A stretch of DNA of 53,529 bases from Catenibacterium mitsuoka_A (GTDB lineage: Bacteria > Bacillota_I > Bacilli_A > Erysipelotrichales > Coprobacillaceae). Each line of letters begins with the position of its first letter. The first letter of the stretch is position 1. The notes beneath the pieces are model-generated. The model was not told where the DNA came from, ran no database searches, and saw only the letters and a list, made by a program, of their open reading frames with translations. Position numbers and translations under genes: made by a program. Of this stretch, positions 24,361 to 33,452 are shown piece after piece. The stretch lies in assembly GCF_964259225.1 (NCBI RefSeq), contig NZ_CAXVKN010000005.1; one strand, given 5' to 3'.

Positions 24361-25479
24361 GTGTATTTAAAGGAATTTGATGTAGAAACATGGATGACGA
24401 ACCATGAACAAAATTGTCAATACAATTTAGCTGATACATGTGTATCTGATATGTCTATTCATGAATTAGAGTCATTGATTCATAAAGATCTTATGAGTGA
24501 TCTTATGCATATGCGTATGGATTATGGACCAATTACAGGCTCTGATTGTTTAAAAGATGCCATTCTTTCTTTATATAAGACAGGTACAAGAGATAATATT
24601 GCTGTCGCTCATGGGGCAATAAATGCCAATGAACATGTAATGGATACTTTGTTAAATAAAGGAGACCATATCATTGCATTAACACCTTCCTATGAACAGT
24701 TCTATTCTTATCCTGCATCAATTGGATGCGAGTATGATCTAGTAGAACTTAATGAAGACAATAACTGGGAGCCTGTCATAGATGATTTTAAGAAGCTTAT
24801 TAAGCCTGAAACAAAGATGTTTATATTAAATAGTCCTAATAATCCGACAGGTACTGTTATTAAACAATCTTTAATGGAAGAATTGATTGAACTTGCTAGA
24901 AGTCATTCTATTTATATTCTTGTTGATGAAATCTATCGTGGTATGAATAATACTCTATGTGATAGTATTTCTGATATGTATGAATTAGGTATTGCGACAG
25001 CCTCTTTATCTAAAGTCTATTCCTTTGCAGGACTTAGATTGGGATGGGTCAAGGGACCTAAACAACTTATTGATGAAATCAATTTTAGAAGAGATTATAC
25101 AATTATTTCTACTGGTCCATGGAATGATTATTTGGCTACAGTTGTATTACAACATAAAGATCTAATACTTGATAGAAGTAGACATATCATTCTTGAAAAT
25201 AAGAAAATATTAAAAGAATGGCTTGAAAAAGAAGACTTAGTCGAATGTGTCATACCAGAAGATGGTACTGTATGTTTCTTACATTATTTATTTGATATGC
25301 CCTCAAAAGAATTATGTGAGAAATTACAGAATGACACTGGTGTATTCTTTGTGCCAGGTATGGCATTTAATAAGGAATACCATTTACGCTTTGGTTTTAC
25401 TTCAGATTCAAAAGTAATCAAGGAAGGCTTAGAAACATTCTCTTCCTGGATTCATTCGCATATTACAGAAGCAGAATAA
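24361..25479 (+). CDS. PLP-dependent aminotransferase, class I/II fold
   Basis: The 372-residue fold-type I PLP enzyme has NSPNNPTG (157-164), the PLP aspartate in LVDEIYRG (D189) and the Schiff-base lysine in SLSKVYSFAGLRLGW (K218). The substrate is not readable. It begins 22 bases after the transporter ATPase with a GTG start and AAAGGAG site, inside the operon controlled by the Arg-type T-box, so it may act on arginine or a related amino acid. PLP enzymes of this fold acting on arginine (for example capreomycidine synthase-like enzymes) exist, but I cannot place this one with them. Confidence 0.8.
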   Translation: MYLKEFDVETWMTNHEQNCQYNLADTCVSDMSIHELESLIHKDLMSDLMHMRMDYGPITGSDCLKDAILSLYKTGTRDNIAVAHGAINANEHVMDTLLNKGDHIIALTPSYEQFYSYPASIGCEYDLVELNEDNNWEPVIDDFKKLIKPETKMFILNSPNNPTGTVIKQSLMEELIELARSHSIYILVDEIYRGMNNTLCDSISDMYELGIATASLSKVYSFAGLRLGWVKGPKQLIDEINFRRDYTIISTGPWNDYLATVVLQHKDLILDRSRHIILENKKILKEWLEKEDLVECVIPEDGTVCFLHYLFDMPSKELCEKLQNDTGVFFVPGMAFNKEYHLRFGFTSDSKVIKEGLETFSSWIHSHITEAE

Positions 25480-25496
25480 ACTGCTTCTTTTTTTAT
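25467..25496 (+). terminator. Terminator of the amino-acid uptake operon
   Basis: The 8-bp stem AGAAGCAG (25467-25474) with CTGCTTCT (25481-25488) is followed by a T-run. It overlaps the aminotransferase stop. Confidence 0.85.
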
Positions 25497-25499
25497 TAC

Positions 25500-25516
25500 A
25501 TGCAAATCATTTGCAT
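25500..25516 (+). promoter_or_regulatory. Operator copy 1 of the Zur-like system
   Basis: A 17-base palindrome ATGCAAATCATTTGCAT lies just upstream of the -35 box. An identical copy follows the -10 box. It is a likely binding site of the Fur-family protein encoded next. Confidence 0.7.
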
Positions 25517-25521
25517 ATTCG

Positions 25522-25549
25522 TTGACATAGGAATAAGAATCATTATAAT
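25522..25549 (+). promoter_or_regulatory. Promoter of the metal-uptake operon
   Basis: TTGACA (25522-25527) and TATAAT (25544-25549) with a 16-base spacer, lying exactly between the two palindromes. Confidence 0.85.
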
Positions 25550-25554
25550 ACAAT

Positions 25555-25571
25555 ATGCAAATCATTTGCAT
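25555..25571 (+). promoter_or_regulatory. Operator copy 2 of the Zur-like system
   Basis: Second perfect copy of the 17-base palindrome, covering the expected transcription start and ending directly before the AGGAGG ribosome site of the regulator. Confidence 0.7.
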
Positions 25572-25583
25572 AGGAGGCATTCT

Positions 25584-25994
25584 ATGAAACAATATCGTAC
25601 AAAATACAAAGACTGTATTATTGAATATATGAAGAATAATGAAGATCATCGCTTGTGTGCTAAAGATATCTATGAGGCATTAGTTGAGCAGGGATTAAAT
25701 GTAAATCTTGTTACAGTTTATCGTAATCTAGATAAACTATCACAGCAGGGACTCATACAAAAACATACACTTTCAGAAGAAGATAGTGTGTATTACCAAT
25801 ATGCAAGAGAAGAAAAGTGCAATCACCATCTTCACTTATTATGCAAGAGATGTGGTAAGATTGCGCATTTAGAATGTGATTTCATGGATATCATTCGTAC
25901 ACATTTATTAGAGGACCATGGTTTTGAAATTGATTGTAAGGATTCTACAATTGTGGGCTTATGTAAAGAGTGCAGGGAGGCTATCCATGCTTAA
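25584..25994 (+). CDS. Fur-family metal regulator, Zur-like
   Basis: The 136-residue protein has a winged-helix DNA-binding part (about 1-80, with TVYRNLDKLSQQGLI) and a metal-binding dimerisation part with HHLHLLCKRCGK and a second GLCKEC pair, the structural zinc site. The operon continues with a ZnuABC-type transporter, so a zinc-sensing Zur role is likely; manganese cannot be excluded. The start at 25584 follows AGGAGG at 25572-25577; the longer frame from 25500 runs through the promoter and is not used. Two palindromes around the promoter suggest that it represses its own operon. Confidence 0.88.
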   Translation: MKQYRTKYKDCIIEYMKNNEDHRLCAKDIYEALVEQGLNVNLVTVYRNLDKLSQQGLIQKHTLSEEDSVYYQYAREEKCNHHLHLLCKRCGKIAHLECDFMDIIRTHLLEDHGFEIDCKDSTIVGLCKECREAIHA

Positions 25995-26922
25995 AAAGAT
26001 TAGTTTGTTTATTCTCTCTTTATTATTGATGACAGGTTGTACAACAGAAACTAAAAAGAAATCATTTAATATCGTTGTCACTAACTTTCCTTGTTATGAT
26101 TTTGTTCGTGCAATTACTAAAAATGATCAAGATATATCTATAAAGATGCTTATAAAACCTGGTATGGATTCTCATTCTTATGAACCCTCACCACAAGATA
26201 TGGTTGCGATTAAAGAGAGCGATTTATTCTTTTATGTAGGTGGAGAATCAGATGAATGGGTGGATAGCTTGCTAGACGATATGGACTCTAAAAGAATAGT
26301 TAAAATGTTGGATCTTGTGTCTCATCTTCAGCATGAAGAACACGTTGAAGGGATGGAAGAAGAAAAACATGAAGAACATGATGAACATGAAGAAGAATAT
26401 GATGAACATGTCTGGACAAGTCCTAAAAATGCAATGGAAATTGTTTCTGGCTTAAATAAGAAAATGTGTGCACTTGATCAAAAACATGCATCAAAGTTTA
26501 ATGAGAATACAGAAAACTATATTAAACAGATTGCATCTGTTGATTCTAGTTTTAAGCAAATGGTCAAGCAGGCAAAAAGAAAAGATATAGTTGTAGGAGA
26601 TCGTTTCCCTTTGCTTTATTTTGCGAAAGAATATGGTCTTACATATAGTGCTGCATTTCCAGGATGTTCTGAACAGACTGAACCAAGTGCATCTACTATT
26701 TCCTATTTAATTGATAAGGTCAAGAAGGATCACAATCCTGTTATCTTTAAGATTGAATTATCCAATGGACAGATTGCTCGTACTATTTCTGAAGAAACAG
26801 GTGCAAAAGTATGTACTATTCAAAGCATGCATAATGTGAGTGAAGAGGATTTTAATAATGGTGAAACATATGTTTCAATCATGCGTAAAAACGCAAAGGC
26901 AGTAAAGGAGGCACTTCAATGA
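25987..26922 (+). CDS. Zinc/manganese ABC binding lipoprotein, ZnuA/AdcA type
   Basis: The protein of about 311 residues is a cluster 9 (TroA/ZnuA) solute-binding protein with lipobox MTGC (cysteine 18). Metal-ligand candidates are H63 in GMDSHSYEPSP and H141 in DEHVWTSP. Between residues 113 and 141 is a His/Glu-rich loop, typical of zinc-specific members. The GGGAGG site at 25975-25980 supports the ATG at 25987, which overlaps the regulator gene by eight bases. It delivers the metal to the ATPase and permease encoded next. Confidence 0.9.
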   Translation: MLKKISLFILSLLLMTGCTTETKKKSFNIVVTNFPCYDFVRAITKNDQDISIKMLIKPGMDSHSYEPSPQDMVAIKESDLFFYVGGESDEWVDSLLDDMDSKRIVKMLDLVSHLQHEEHVEGMEEEKHEEHDEHEEEYDEHVWTSPKNAMEIVSGLNKKMCALDQKHASKFNENTENYIKQIASVDSSFKQMVKQAKRKDIVVGDRFPLLYFAKEYGLTYSAAFPGCSEQTEPSASTISYLIDKVKKDHNPVIFKIELSNGQIARTISEETGAKVCTIQSMHNVSEEDFNNGETYVSIMRKNAKAVKEALQ

Positions 26923-27569
26923 AGACACTTATAAAAGTAGATCATTTGCATCTAGGTTATGATAATCAAGAAGTAATCAATGATCTCTCTTTTGATATAA
27001 ATCAAGGTGATTTTATTACTGTACTAGGACAAAATGGTGCAGGTAAAAGTACCCTGATCAAGGGATTATTAGGACTTATTAAGCCAATGGAAGGGCAGAT
27101 TACATATTATTTGAACGAAAGAGAAATAGGTTATATGCCTCAAGAAACAAAGGTGGATCGTCATTTTCCTGCTTCAGTATATGAAATAGTCTTATCAGGC
27201 GCATTAAATAGAGTAGGATATCGTCCTTTCTTTAATTCAAAAGAAAAGAAACTTGCAGTAGAATGTTTAAAGACACTTCATATAGAAAACCTTAAAAACA
27301 ATTCCTTTGGAGAACTATCTGGAGGACAAAGACAGAAGGTTTTACTAGCAAGAGCACTATGTGCAACAAGAGAATGTTTAGTACTTGATGAACCTTCTAA
27401 TAACTTAGACTATGATTCTAAAGAAGAATTCTATACTGTTTTAAAAGAACTTCATCAAAAAGGTTTAACAATTATCATGATTACTCATGATTTAGCGTCT
27501 CATGAAGTGATTGGTAATAAGATTCTTCATTTAGATAAAAATAACTATAGAATGGAGGAAGTTAAATAA
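26919..27569 (+). CDS. Zinc/manganese ABC transporter ATPase, ZnuC type
   Basis: The 216-residue ATPase has Walker A GQNGAGKST (37-45), signature LSGGQRQKVLLARAL, Walker B LVLDEPSNNLDYD and histidine in MITHDLAS. Its start overlaps the end of the binding-protein gene (ATGA) and its stop overlaps the permease start (TAATG), so all three are tightly coupled. The closely spaced partners and the Fur-family gene indicate metal uptake. Confidence 0.9.
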   Translation: MKTLIKVDHLHLGYDNQEVINDLSFDINQGDFITVLGQNGAGKSTLIKGLLGLIKPMEGQITYYLNEREIGYMPQETKVDRHFPASVYEIVLSGALNRVGYRPFFNSKEKKLAVECLKTLHIENLKNNSFGELSGGQRQKVLLARALCATRECLVLDEPSNNLDYDSKEEFYTVLKELHQKGLTIIMITHDLASHEVIGNKILHLDKNNYRMEEVK

Positions 27570-28387
27570 TGAATACATTACTCCATATGTTTAACTATAC
27601 ATTTATTATTCGTGCTTTTATTGTTGGCTTACTTATTTCATTATGTGCTGCAATGTTAGGCGTAAATCTTGTTTTAAGAAAGAATGCGATGATCAGTGAC
27701 GGTTTATCCCATGTCTCTTTTGGAAGTTTTGCGATTGCAACAGTACTAGGAGTGGCACCACTTTATTTAGCTGTACCAGTGGCAGTGATTGCGGCTGTAA
27801 TGATACTAAAACTTAACAACAATCATCATATTCATGGTGATGGTGCTATTGCGGTTTTATCATCTAGTTCACTTGCGATTGGTATTATGGCTATATCACT
27901 TACAAAAGGTGTGAATACAGATATCAATAACTACTTATTTGGTAGTATCCTTTCGCTTAATAATCAAGATATGATTATAAGTATTGTTTTATCCCTTATT
28001 GTACTTATTCTTTATATTTTCTCTTATCATAAGATGTTTGCATTGACGTTTGATGAAGATTTTGCGAAAAGTACTGGTATTAACGTAGAATTCTACAACA
28101 TCATTATCGCAATACTTTGTTCACTTACAATAGTATTAGGTATGCGTATGATGGGGGCACTTCTTATTTCAAGTTTAACAATTTTCCCATGTCTTACATC
28201 CATGTATTTCTGCAAGGATTTCAAGCATGTAGTAATTTCTTCTACCATCCTTTCTTCTATTTGTTTTATTGTAGGATTATCTATTTCATACCTCTATGCA
28301 GCCCCAACTGGAGCGTCTATTGTAATTGTGAATTTAGTTGTATTATGCATTACACAGCTTATTCATTATGTCACTACAAAATCATAA
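27569..28387 (+). CDS. Zinc/manganese ABC transporter permease, ZnuB type
   Basis: The 272-residue ABC-3 family permease has about eight membrane segments and the conserved SDGLSHVSFGSFA and KSTGIN-like blocks (AKSTGINVEFYN). It forms the metal channel with ZnuA and ZnuC partners. It is the last gene of the Zur-like operon; no convincing terminator follows before the next promoter. Confidence 0.9.
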   Translation: MNTLLHMFNYTFIIRAFIVGLLISLCAAMLGVNLVLRKNAMISDGLSHVSFGSFAIATVLGVAPLYLAVPVAVIAAVMILKLNNNHHIHGDGAIAVLSSSSLAIGIMAISLTKGVNTDINNYLFGSILSLNNQDMIISIVLSLIVLILYIFSYHKMFALTFDEDFAKSTGINVEFYNIIIAILCSLTIVLGMRMMGALLISSLTIFPCLTSMYFCKDFKHVVISSTILSSICFIVGLSISYLYAAPTGASIVIVNLVVLCITQLIHYVTTKS

Positions 28388-28417
28388 TTAAGTCTTTTCA
28401 TCGCCTCACAATTCTTA

Positions 28418-28423
28418 TATAAT
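28418..28423 (+). promoter_or_regulatory. -10 box before comN-like gene
   Basis: TATAAT lies 24 bases before the start. The -35 is weak. Confidence 0.4.
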
Positions 28424-28447
28424 GAGTATTCGTGGGAGCGTAAGAAT

Positions 28448-28735
28448 ATGGATATAGATTTATCAAAACCGCTTCCTGATGAAGTTGTATTTATCCTTCA
28501 AGCAAAAGCCTATGAGTTTCAGAAGGATGGCGTAGAAAAGATTGTTGCAGCAGAAATTGAAGATTATCTCAGAAATGTAGTATGGAGAAATAAAATCACT
28601 ATTACTTTTTGTGATATGATTGATGATATTATGTCTTTGCAGTTCTCTACAATTTTTGAATATCTACAAGCTAAAGTCATTAAGGAAGCAGAAACTAAAA
28701 ACTTAGCAGACTTTCAGAGTCTGATCATGAAATAA
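28448..28735 (+). CDS. Post-transcriptional regulator, ComN-like
   Basis: The 95-residue acidic, helical protein resembles Bacillus ComN (YrzD): L-x-A-K-x-x-E-F-x-x-x-G, then a W-R-N-K block and D-I-M-S-L-x-x-x-x-x-F-E-Y-L. In B. subtilis ComN controls comE mRNA and lies just upstream of secDF and recJ; here recJ is the next gene. The synteny supports the call, but the alignment was made by eye. Confidence 0.65.
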   Translation: MDIDLSKPLPDEVVFILQAKAYEFQKDGVEKIVAAEIEDYLRNVVWRNKITITFCDMIDDIMSLQFSTIFEYLQAKVIKEAETKNLADFQSLIMK

Positions 28736-28750
28736 CTTATTATTTCTATT

Positions 28751-28775
28751 AAAAGTGGCCTAAAAGCCACTTTTT
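28751..28775 (+). terminator. Terminator of the comN-like gene
   Basis: The 9-bp stem AAAAGTGGC (28751-28759) with GCCACTTTT (28766-28774) is followed by Ts. Confidence 0.9.
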
Positions 28776-28791
28776 GATTAGAACACTTATT

Positions 28792-28820
28792 TTGACTTTT
28801 GTCTCTATATTGTTTAAGAT
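28792..28820 (+). promoter_or_regulatory. Promoter of recJ
   Basis: TTGACT (28792-28797) and TAAGAT (28815-28820) are 17 bases apart, 31 bases before the start codon. Confidence 0.6.
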
Positions 28821-28851
28821 GAATAGGTAGTGATTTTTTAAGAGGTTAATT

Positions 28852-30465
28852 ATGAAATATAAAACGATAAAACTAAGTCATACTAATGAAATTATACAGA
28901 CTTATGGTGTTAATTCTTTGATGGCTAAAGTAATAGAAAGTAAAAAAATAGATCAAAAACAATTTAAATCCTTTATGGATCCTCATCTTATTTATCATGA
29001 TTTTTCTTTATTTGAAGAAGCAGATGAAACATTAGAACGTATTGAAGAAGCAATCGCAAATAAAGAAAAAATCTGTATTTATGGAGATTATGACTGTGAT
29101 GGTATTCTAGCAACCACTATTCTTGTACAAGCTTTTCATGAAAGAGGAGTAGAAGTTGGATATCATATTCCTAATCGCTTTACTGATGGTTATGGACTTA
29201 ATACAACAAGAGTAGAACAGATGGCAGAGAAGGGCTACTCTCTCATTATTACTGTAGATAATGGAATCAAAGCATTTGATGCAGTAGAAAAAGCAGGGGA
29301 ATTAGGTATTGATGTCATCATCACTGATCATCATGCCTTTGATGGTGAAGTTCCTGTCGCTTATTCAATTATTCATACTAAAATGTCTCCTAAATATCCA
29401 TTTAAAGAGATATGTGGTGGTTTTATTGCCTATAAGCTTGCAGCAGCTCTTTTAAAGCATCATGACCCTTATTTATTCACTCTAGCTTCTATTACAACTA
29501 TATCTGACATGATGCCATTACTAGATGAAAATAGAAGTTTAGTAAGACGTGGTTTACAGTTTATGAAGCAATATAAATACCCCTCTTTAGAACTATTAAA
29601 AGGGAGTAGAGACTATGATGCTACAACTATAGGTTTCACAATAGCTCCCCGTATTAATGCCTTTGGACGCTTACCAGAACTAGTGAATCCTGTTTATCTA
29701 GTTAAATATTTCTTAAAAGAAGCAGACCATGCTTATTTAGAAAAGATTTCTAATTATGCGTCTAAAATCAACTCTAAAAGACAATCATTAACCACTTCTT
29801 TATATAAAGAAGCAGTGACTGATACATCTTCCCCTTGCTTATTTTATGGCTCAGAAAATATGCATGAAGGATTAGTAGGTCTAGTGGCAGGTAAATATAC
29901 AAGAGAATATGAACAACCAGCCTTTGTCATGCACTATAATCCTAAAGAAGAAATATATAAAGGAAGTGCAAGAGGAATTGATGGCTTTAATATTTATAAT
30001 TTCTTTACTCATCATGAAGATCTATTTGTGCAATATGGAGGTCATGCAAAAGCAGGAGGTTTTACTATTACTAAGTCTAACTATCCTTTAGTTTATGATG
30101 CCCTTATGAATGATATAAAAGGATGTCATTTTGAAGCCAGTGAATCAGTTATTCCTATTACACTCACTGATACAACAATTCCTAATGTTGAGTCACTTGA
30201 TTTACTTGCCCCTTTTGGTGAAGAAAACAAAGCACCATTATTTATTTTAGAAGATGTATCATGTCATCAAGTAGACCGTTTATCTGAAGGTAAACATTTA
30301 AAGTTTCATTTAGGAGATAATCAGGTCTCTGCCCTTGCTTTTAATAAAGGACAATTATATGATGAACTTGTTCATAAAGATTTTATGACTCTAGTTGGTA
30401 CTTTATCTATCAATGTCTTTAGAGGTAATAAATCTATTAACTTTATTGTTGAGGATATCTTATAA
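28852..30465 (+). CDS. recJ: Single-strand DNA exonuclease RecJ
   Basis: RecJ degrades single-stranded DNA 5' to 3' in recombination and mismatch repair. The 537-residue protein has the DHH phosphoesterase motifs GDYDCDG (78-84), DNG (136-138) and DHH (159-161), then a DHHA1 domain with GGHAKAGGF and a C-terminal OB-like part. It is shorter than B. subtilis RecJ (about 786 residues) and close to the E. coli size, so the extra C-terminal domain of Bacillus is absent. Confidence 0.92.
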   Translation: MKYKTIKLSHTNEIIQTYGVNSLMAKVIESKKIDQKQFKSFMDPHLIYHDFSLFEEADETLERIEEAIANKEKICIYGDYDCDGILATTILVQAFHERGVEVGYHIPNRFTDGYGLNTTRVEQMAEKGYSLIITVDNGIKAFDAVEKAGELGIDVIITDHHAFDGEVPVAYSIIHTKMSPKYPFKEICGGFIAYKLAAALLKHHDPYLFTLASITTISDMMPLLDENRSLVRRGLQFMKQYKYPSLELLKGSRDYDATTIGFTIAPRINAFGRLPELVNPVYLVKYFLKEADHAYLEKISNYASKINSKRQSLTTSLYKEAVTDTSSPCLFYGSENMHEGLVGLVAGKYTREYEQPAFVMHYNPKEEIYKGSARGIDGFNIYNFFTHHEDLFVQYGGHAKAGGFTITKSNYPLVYDALMNDIKGCHFEASESVIPITLTDTTIPNVESLDLLAPFGEENKAPLFILEDVSCHQVDRLSEGKHLKFHLGDNQVSALAFNKGQLYDELVHKDFMTLVGTLSINVFRGNKSINFIVEDIL

Positions 30466-30556
30466 TTTAGTTGATCTGTAAGGATTTATTTTTAAGAATT
30501 TATGTCAATCATGATTGTGTGATGATATAATAATGTATTGTATAGGAGGATTCGTT

Positions 30557-31069
30557 ATGGATTTTAAACAGCATATTGCATCTATTCCAGGATTTCCAAA
30601 AGAAGGAATTATCTTTAGAGATGTGACACCTTTATTAGAAGATAAGGATGCATTCAAAGCTTGTATTGATGATTTAGCAGCACATGCAAAGGATTTAGGG
30701 GTTGACGTAGTTGTAGGCCCTGAATCAAGAGGATTTATCTTTGGATGTCCTGTCGCTTTAGAATTAGGATGTGGCTTTGTACCAATCAGAAAGCCAGGTA
30801 AGTTACCTAGAGAAACTGTCAGCAAGAAGTATGATTTAGAATATGGATCAAATGAAATCTTCATGCATAAAGACAGTATTAAGCCAGGTATGAAAGTATT
30901 AATCGTTGATGATTTACTTGCGACTGGTGGTACCGTAGAAGCTGCTGCTGCACTTATTGAAGAAATGGGTGGAGAAGTTGTAGGTATGGAATTCGTGATT
31001 GAATTAGAAGAATTAAAAGCTACTGAAAAACTAAGTAAATACAACATCTATTCACAGGTTAAATACTAA
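30557..31069 (+). CDS. apt: Adenine phosphoribosyltransferase
   Basis: Apt turns adenine and PRPP into AMP in purine salvage. The 170-residue protein has the N-terminal PGFPKEGIIFRDVTPLL block, PESRGF, and the PRPP loop VLIVDDLLATGGT (114-126). The AGGAGG site at 30544-30549 fixes the start at 30557; the longer open frame from 30515 covers the promoter region (TATAAT near 30526). It sits between recJ and relA as in Bacillus. Confidence 0.95.
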   Translation: MDFKQHIASIPGFPKEGIIFRDVTPLLEDKDAFKACIDDLAAHAKDLGVDVVVGPESRGFIFGCPVALELGCGFVPIRKPGKLPRETVSKKYDLEYGSNEIFMHKDSIKPGMKVLIVDDLLATGGTVEAAAALIEEMGGEVVGMEFVIELEELKATEKLSKYNIYSQVKY

Positions 31070-31072
31070 TAG

Positions 31073-31095
31073 AAACTCCTTTTGGAGTTTTTTTA
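31073..31095 (+). terminator. Terminator of apt
   Basis: The stem AAACTCC (31073-31079) with GGAGTTT (31084-31090) is followed by a T-run. Confidence 0.8.
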
Positions 31096-31195
31096 TTTTG
31101 TTTGTATTATTCATAAACGAATAGTAAATATCAGAATAAATGAAGTGATATTTGTATTATTCCTTTCTTAGTCTCTTCATGTTAGTAGTGAATTA

Positions 31196-31204
31196 TGTTA
31201 TAAT
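31196..31204 (+). promoter_or_regulatory. Extended -10 promoter of relA
   Basis: TGtTATAAT ends 27 bases before the start codon, with no good -35. Confidence 0.5.
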
Positions 31205-31231
31205 TGAGATGATACACGAGGGGGTGTTATT

Positions 31232-33448
31232 ATGAAATATAAAGGCGCAGGGGACCCAATGAGTTACGACGACGTCCTTGCTCTTGTAAAAACATATATC
31301 ACAAAAGAAGAAAGTTTAGCCCTGATTCAAAAGGCTTATGACTTTATCATGGTGAAGCATAAGGAACAGAAAAGAAGAAGTGGTGAACCTTATACAATTC
31401 ATTTGATCTGGGTTGCTTATATTCTTGCAACACTTCAGACTGGACCAATTACTATTGCAGCAGGACTTCTTCATGATGTTATGGAAGATTGTGATGTGCC
31501 TCGAGAAGAAATGGTTGAGAGATTTGGTGAAGAAGTCACTACTCTAGTGGAGGGTGTTACTAAGATCACTAAGATGCCATATATGGAAGAAAGTGATTTC
31601 CATGCTGAAAATCATCGTAAGATCTATATTGCGATGGCTAAGGATATTCGTGTTATCTTGATTAAATTAGCTGATAGACTCCATAATATGCGTACGCTTC
31701 AATATATGAGACCGGATAAGCAACAGCGTATTTCTAGAGAAACATTAGAAGTCTATGCGCCAATTGCTCATCGTTTAGGTATTAATGATATTAGAGTAGA
31801 ACTAGAAGATTTATGCTTATTATATCTTGATCCTAAAGCTTATAAAGAAATTGCGGCACTTCTTGATAAGAAGAAGAGTGAAAGAAAAGATTCTGTTGAT
31901 GCAATGATTAAGTCAGTTGAAAAGAACTTAGAAGGAACTGGCATTAGTTATCGTATTAAGGGTCGTGCTAAACATATTTATTCTATCTATAAGAAGATGG
32001 TTTATAAGCATAAGCGTTTTGATGAAATCTACGATTTAAATGCTTTACGTATTATTGTACAAACTAAGAATGAATGTTATGAAGTATTAGGTATTATGCA
32101 TGAGAAATATCGTGCGATTCCTGGACGTTTTAAGGATTATATTGCCATGCCTAAGCCTAATATGTATCAGTCATTACATACATCTGTGATTGGTGAAAAG
32201 GGCTATGTATTTGAAATCCAGATTCGTACTGAAGAGATGGATGAACTCGCTGAAAGAGGGGTTGCATCTCATTGGCGTTATAAAGAAGGTAAGAAGTATA
32301 ATGCGAAACAGGAACAGAAGGAAATTGGAGAAAAGCTTCAGTGGATGAGTGAGTTCATTACTGTAAGTGATGAAATGAAAGATAATGAAGCTAAAGATTT
32401 TTATAATACGTTACAACGTGATATCTTTGAAGCCAATGTTTATGCTTTAACACCTGCAGGTCGTATTGTAGAATTACCAAATGGGTCTACACCGATTGAC
32501 TTTGCATATCGTGTTCATACAGAAGTTGGACATCATGCGGTTGGAGCAATTGTGAATGGTGTTATGGTTCCTTTTGATACCAAATTAAAAACAGGTGATA
32601 TTGTAGAAATCAAGACTAATAAGAATTCTGGTCCAAGTGAAGGCTGGTTGAAGTTTGTAAGAACAGCGGGTGCTCGTAATAAGATTCGTCAATATATCAC
32701 AAAACATGAAGAAGAAAATAAGAAACAGATTATTGAAGAAGGAAGAAGACTTCTTAGAGATGAAATCCGAGCAAGACAGCTTGATGAGAAGACTTATATG
32801 AGTCCAGATACTTATAGAACATATCTTGGCTCATTTGGTGCCAATACATTTGATGATGTACTTTTCGCATTAGGTAAGAAGCATGCGACTGCTTCTACAC
32901 TTCTAGATAAGGTGGCTCCACAAAAAAGAGGATTCTTTGACAACTTGTCTCAAATCCTTCGCCACAACAACAATATTCAGGAATTAAATAAAAAACATGA
33001 GAAGAGTATTGGTGTGGCAGTCACTGGTGTAGATGGATTAAAGATGCAATTATCTAAATGCTGTAATCCTATTCCTGGTGATAAGATTGTTGGTTTCGTA
33101 TCTAAAGGACAGGGTATCAAGATTCATCGTGCGGATTGTCCAAATGTCAAGAGTGTTGCTAAAGGACGTTTGATTGATGTTTATTGGGATTATCCTAATA
33201 TTGAACAGAAGCGCTTTAATGTGGATCTAGAAGTCGTTGGATTAGATCGCCCTAATTTATTAAGTGATATTGTGACATGCTTAAGTCAGGTAAAAGTTAA
33301 TATTCTTAAGATTAATGCGAATATCATGGATTTAGATGCTCATATTCGTTTAACGTTATCTGTAGAAAATGCAGAAATCTTACAGAATACAATTGATAAC
33401 ATGAATAAAGTACAAGGTGTTGCAGAAATTCGCCGTGTAATTCATTAG
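31232..33448 (+). CDS. relA: Bifunctional (p)ppGpp synthetase/hydrolase Rel
   Basis: This is the long RelA/SpoT homologue of 738 residues that makes and degrades (p)ppGpp in the stringent response. Domains in order are an HD hydrolase (about 40-195, with H57 and HD at 81-82 in LLHDVMEDC), synthetase (about 230-370, with the RFKDYIAMPKPNMYQSLH block), TGS (about 405-465), a helical/zinc-finger region with CCNPIPGD, and ACT (about 665-738). The intact HD residues indicate that both activities are present. The start at 31232 has GAGGGGG upstream; an ATG nine codons later is possible. It precedes the hisS-aspS T-box. Confidence 0.95.
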   Translation: MKYKGAGDPMSYDDVLALVKTYITKEESLALIQKAYDFIMVKHKEQKRRSGEPYTIHLIWVAYILATLQTGPITIAAGLLHDVMEDCDVPREEMVERFGEEVTTLVEGVTKITKMPYMEESDFHAENHRKIYIAMAKDIRVILIKLADRLHNMRTLQYMRPDKQQRISRETLEVYAPIAHRLGINDIRVELEDLCLLYLDPKAYKEIAALLDKKKSERKDSVDAMIKSVEKNLEGTGISYRIKGRAKHIYSIYKKMVYKHKRFDEIYDLNALRIIVQTKNECYEVLGIMHEKYRAIPGRFKDYIAMPKPNMYQSLHTSVIGEKGYVFEIQIRTEEMDELAERGVASHWRYKEGKKYNAKQEQKEIGEKLQWMSEFITVSDEMKDNEAKDFYNTLQRDIFEANVYALTPAGRIVELPNGSTPIDFAYRVHTEVGHHAVGAIVNGVMVPFDTKLKTGDIVEIKTNKNSGPSEGWLKFVRTAGARNKIRQYITKHEEENKKQIIEEGRRLLRDEIRARQLDEKTYMSPDTYRTYLGSFGANTFDDVLFALGKKHATASTLLDKVAPQKRGFFDNLSQILRHNNNIQELNKKHEKSIGVAVTGVDGLKMQLSKCCNPIPGDKIVGFVSKGQGIKIHRADCPNVKSVAKGRLIDVYWDYPNIEQKRFNVDLEVVGLDRPNLLSDIVTCLSQVKVNILKINANIMDLDAHIRLTLSVENAEILQNTIDNMNKVQGVAEIRRVIH

Positions 33449-33452
33449 TGAC

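Noticed and set aside
25500..25583. N-terminal extension of the Fur-family protein from ATG 25500
   Set aside because: The extension runs through both palindromes and the promoter; AGGAGG serves the ATG at 25584.
26941..26952. Half of the Zur-like palindrome (ATCATTTGCAT) inside the znuC-type gene
   Set aside because: Only a half-site, inside coding sequence; probably chance in AT-rich DNA.
31101..31162. Direct repeat TTTGTATTATTC in the apt-relA gap
   Set aside because: A 12-base AT-rich repeat with no associated structure; likely chance.
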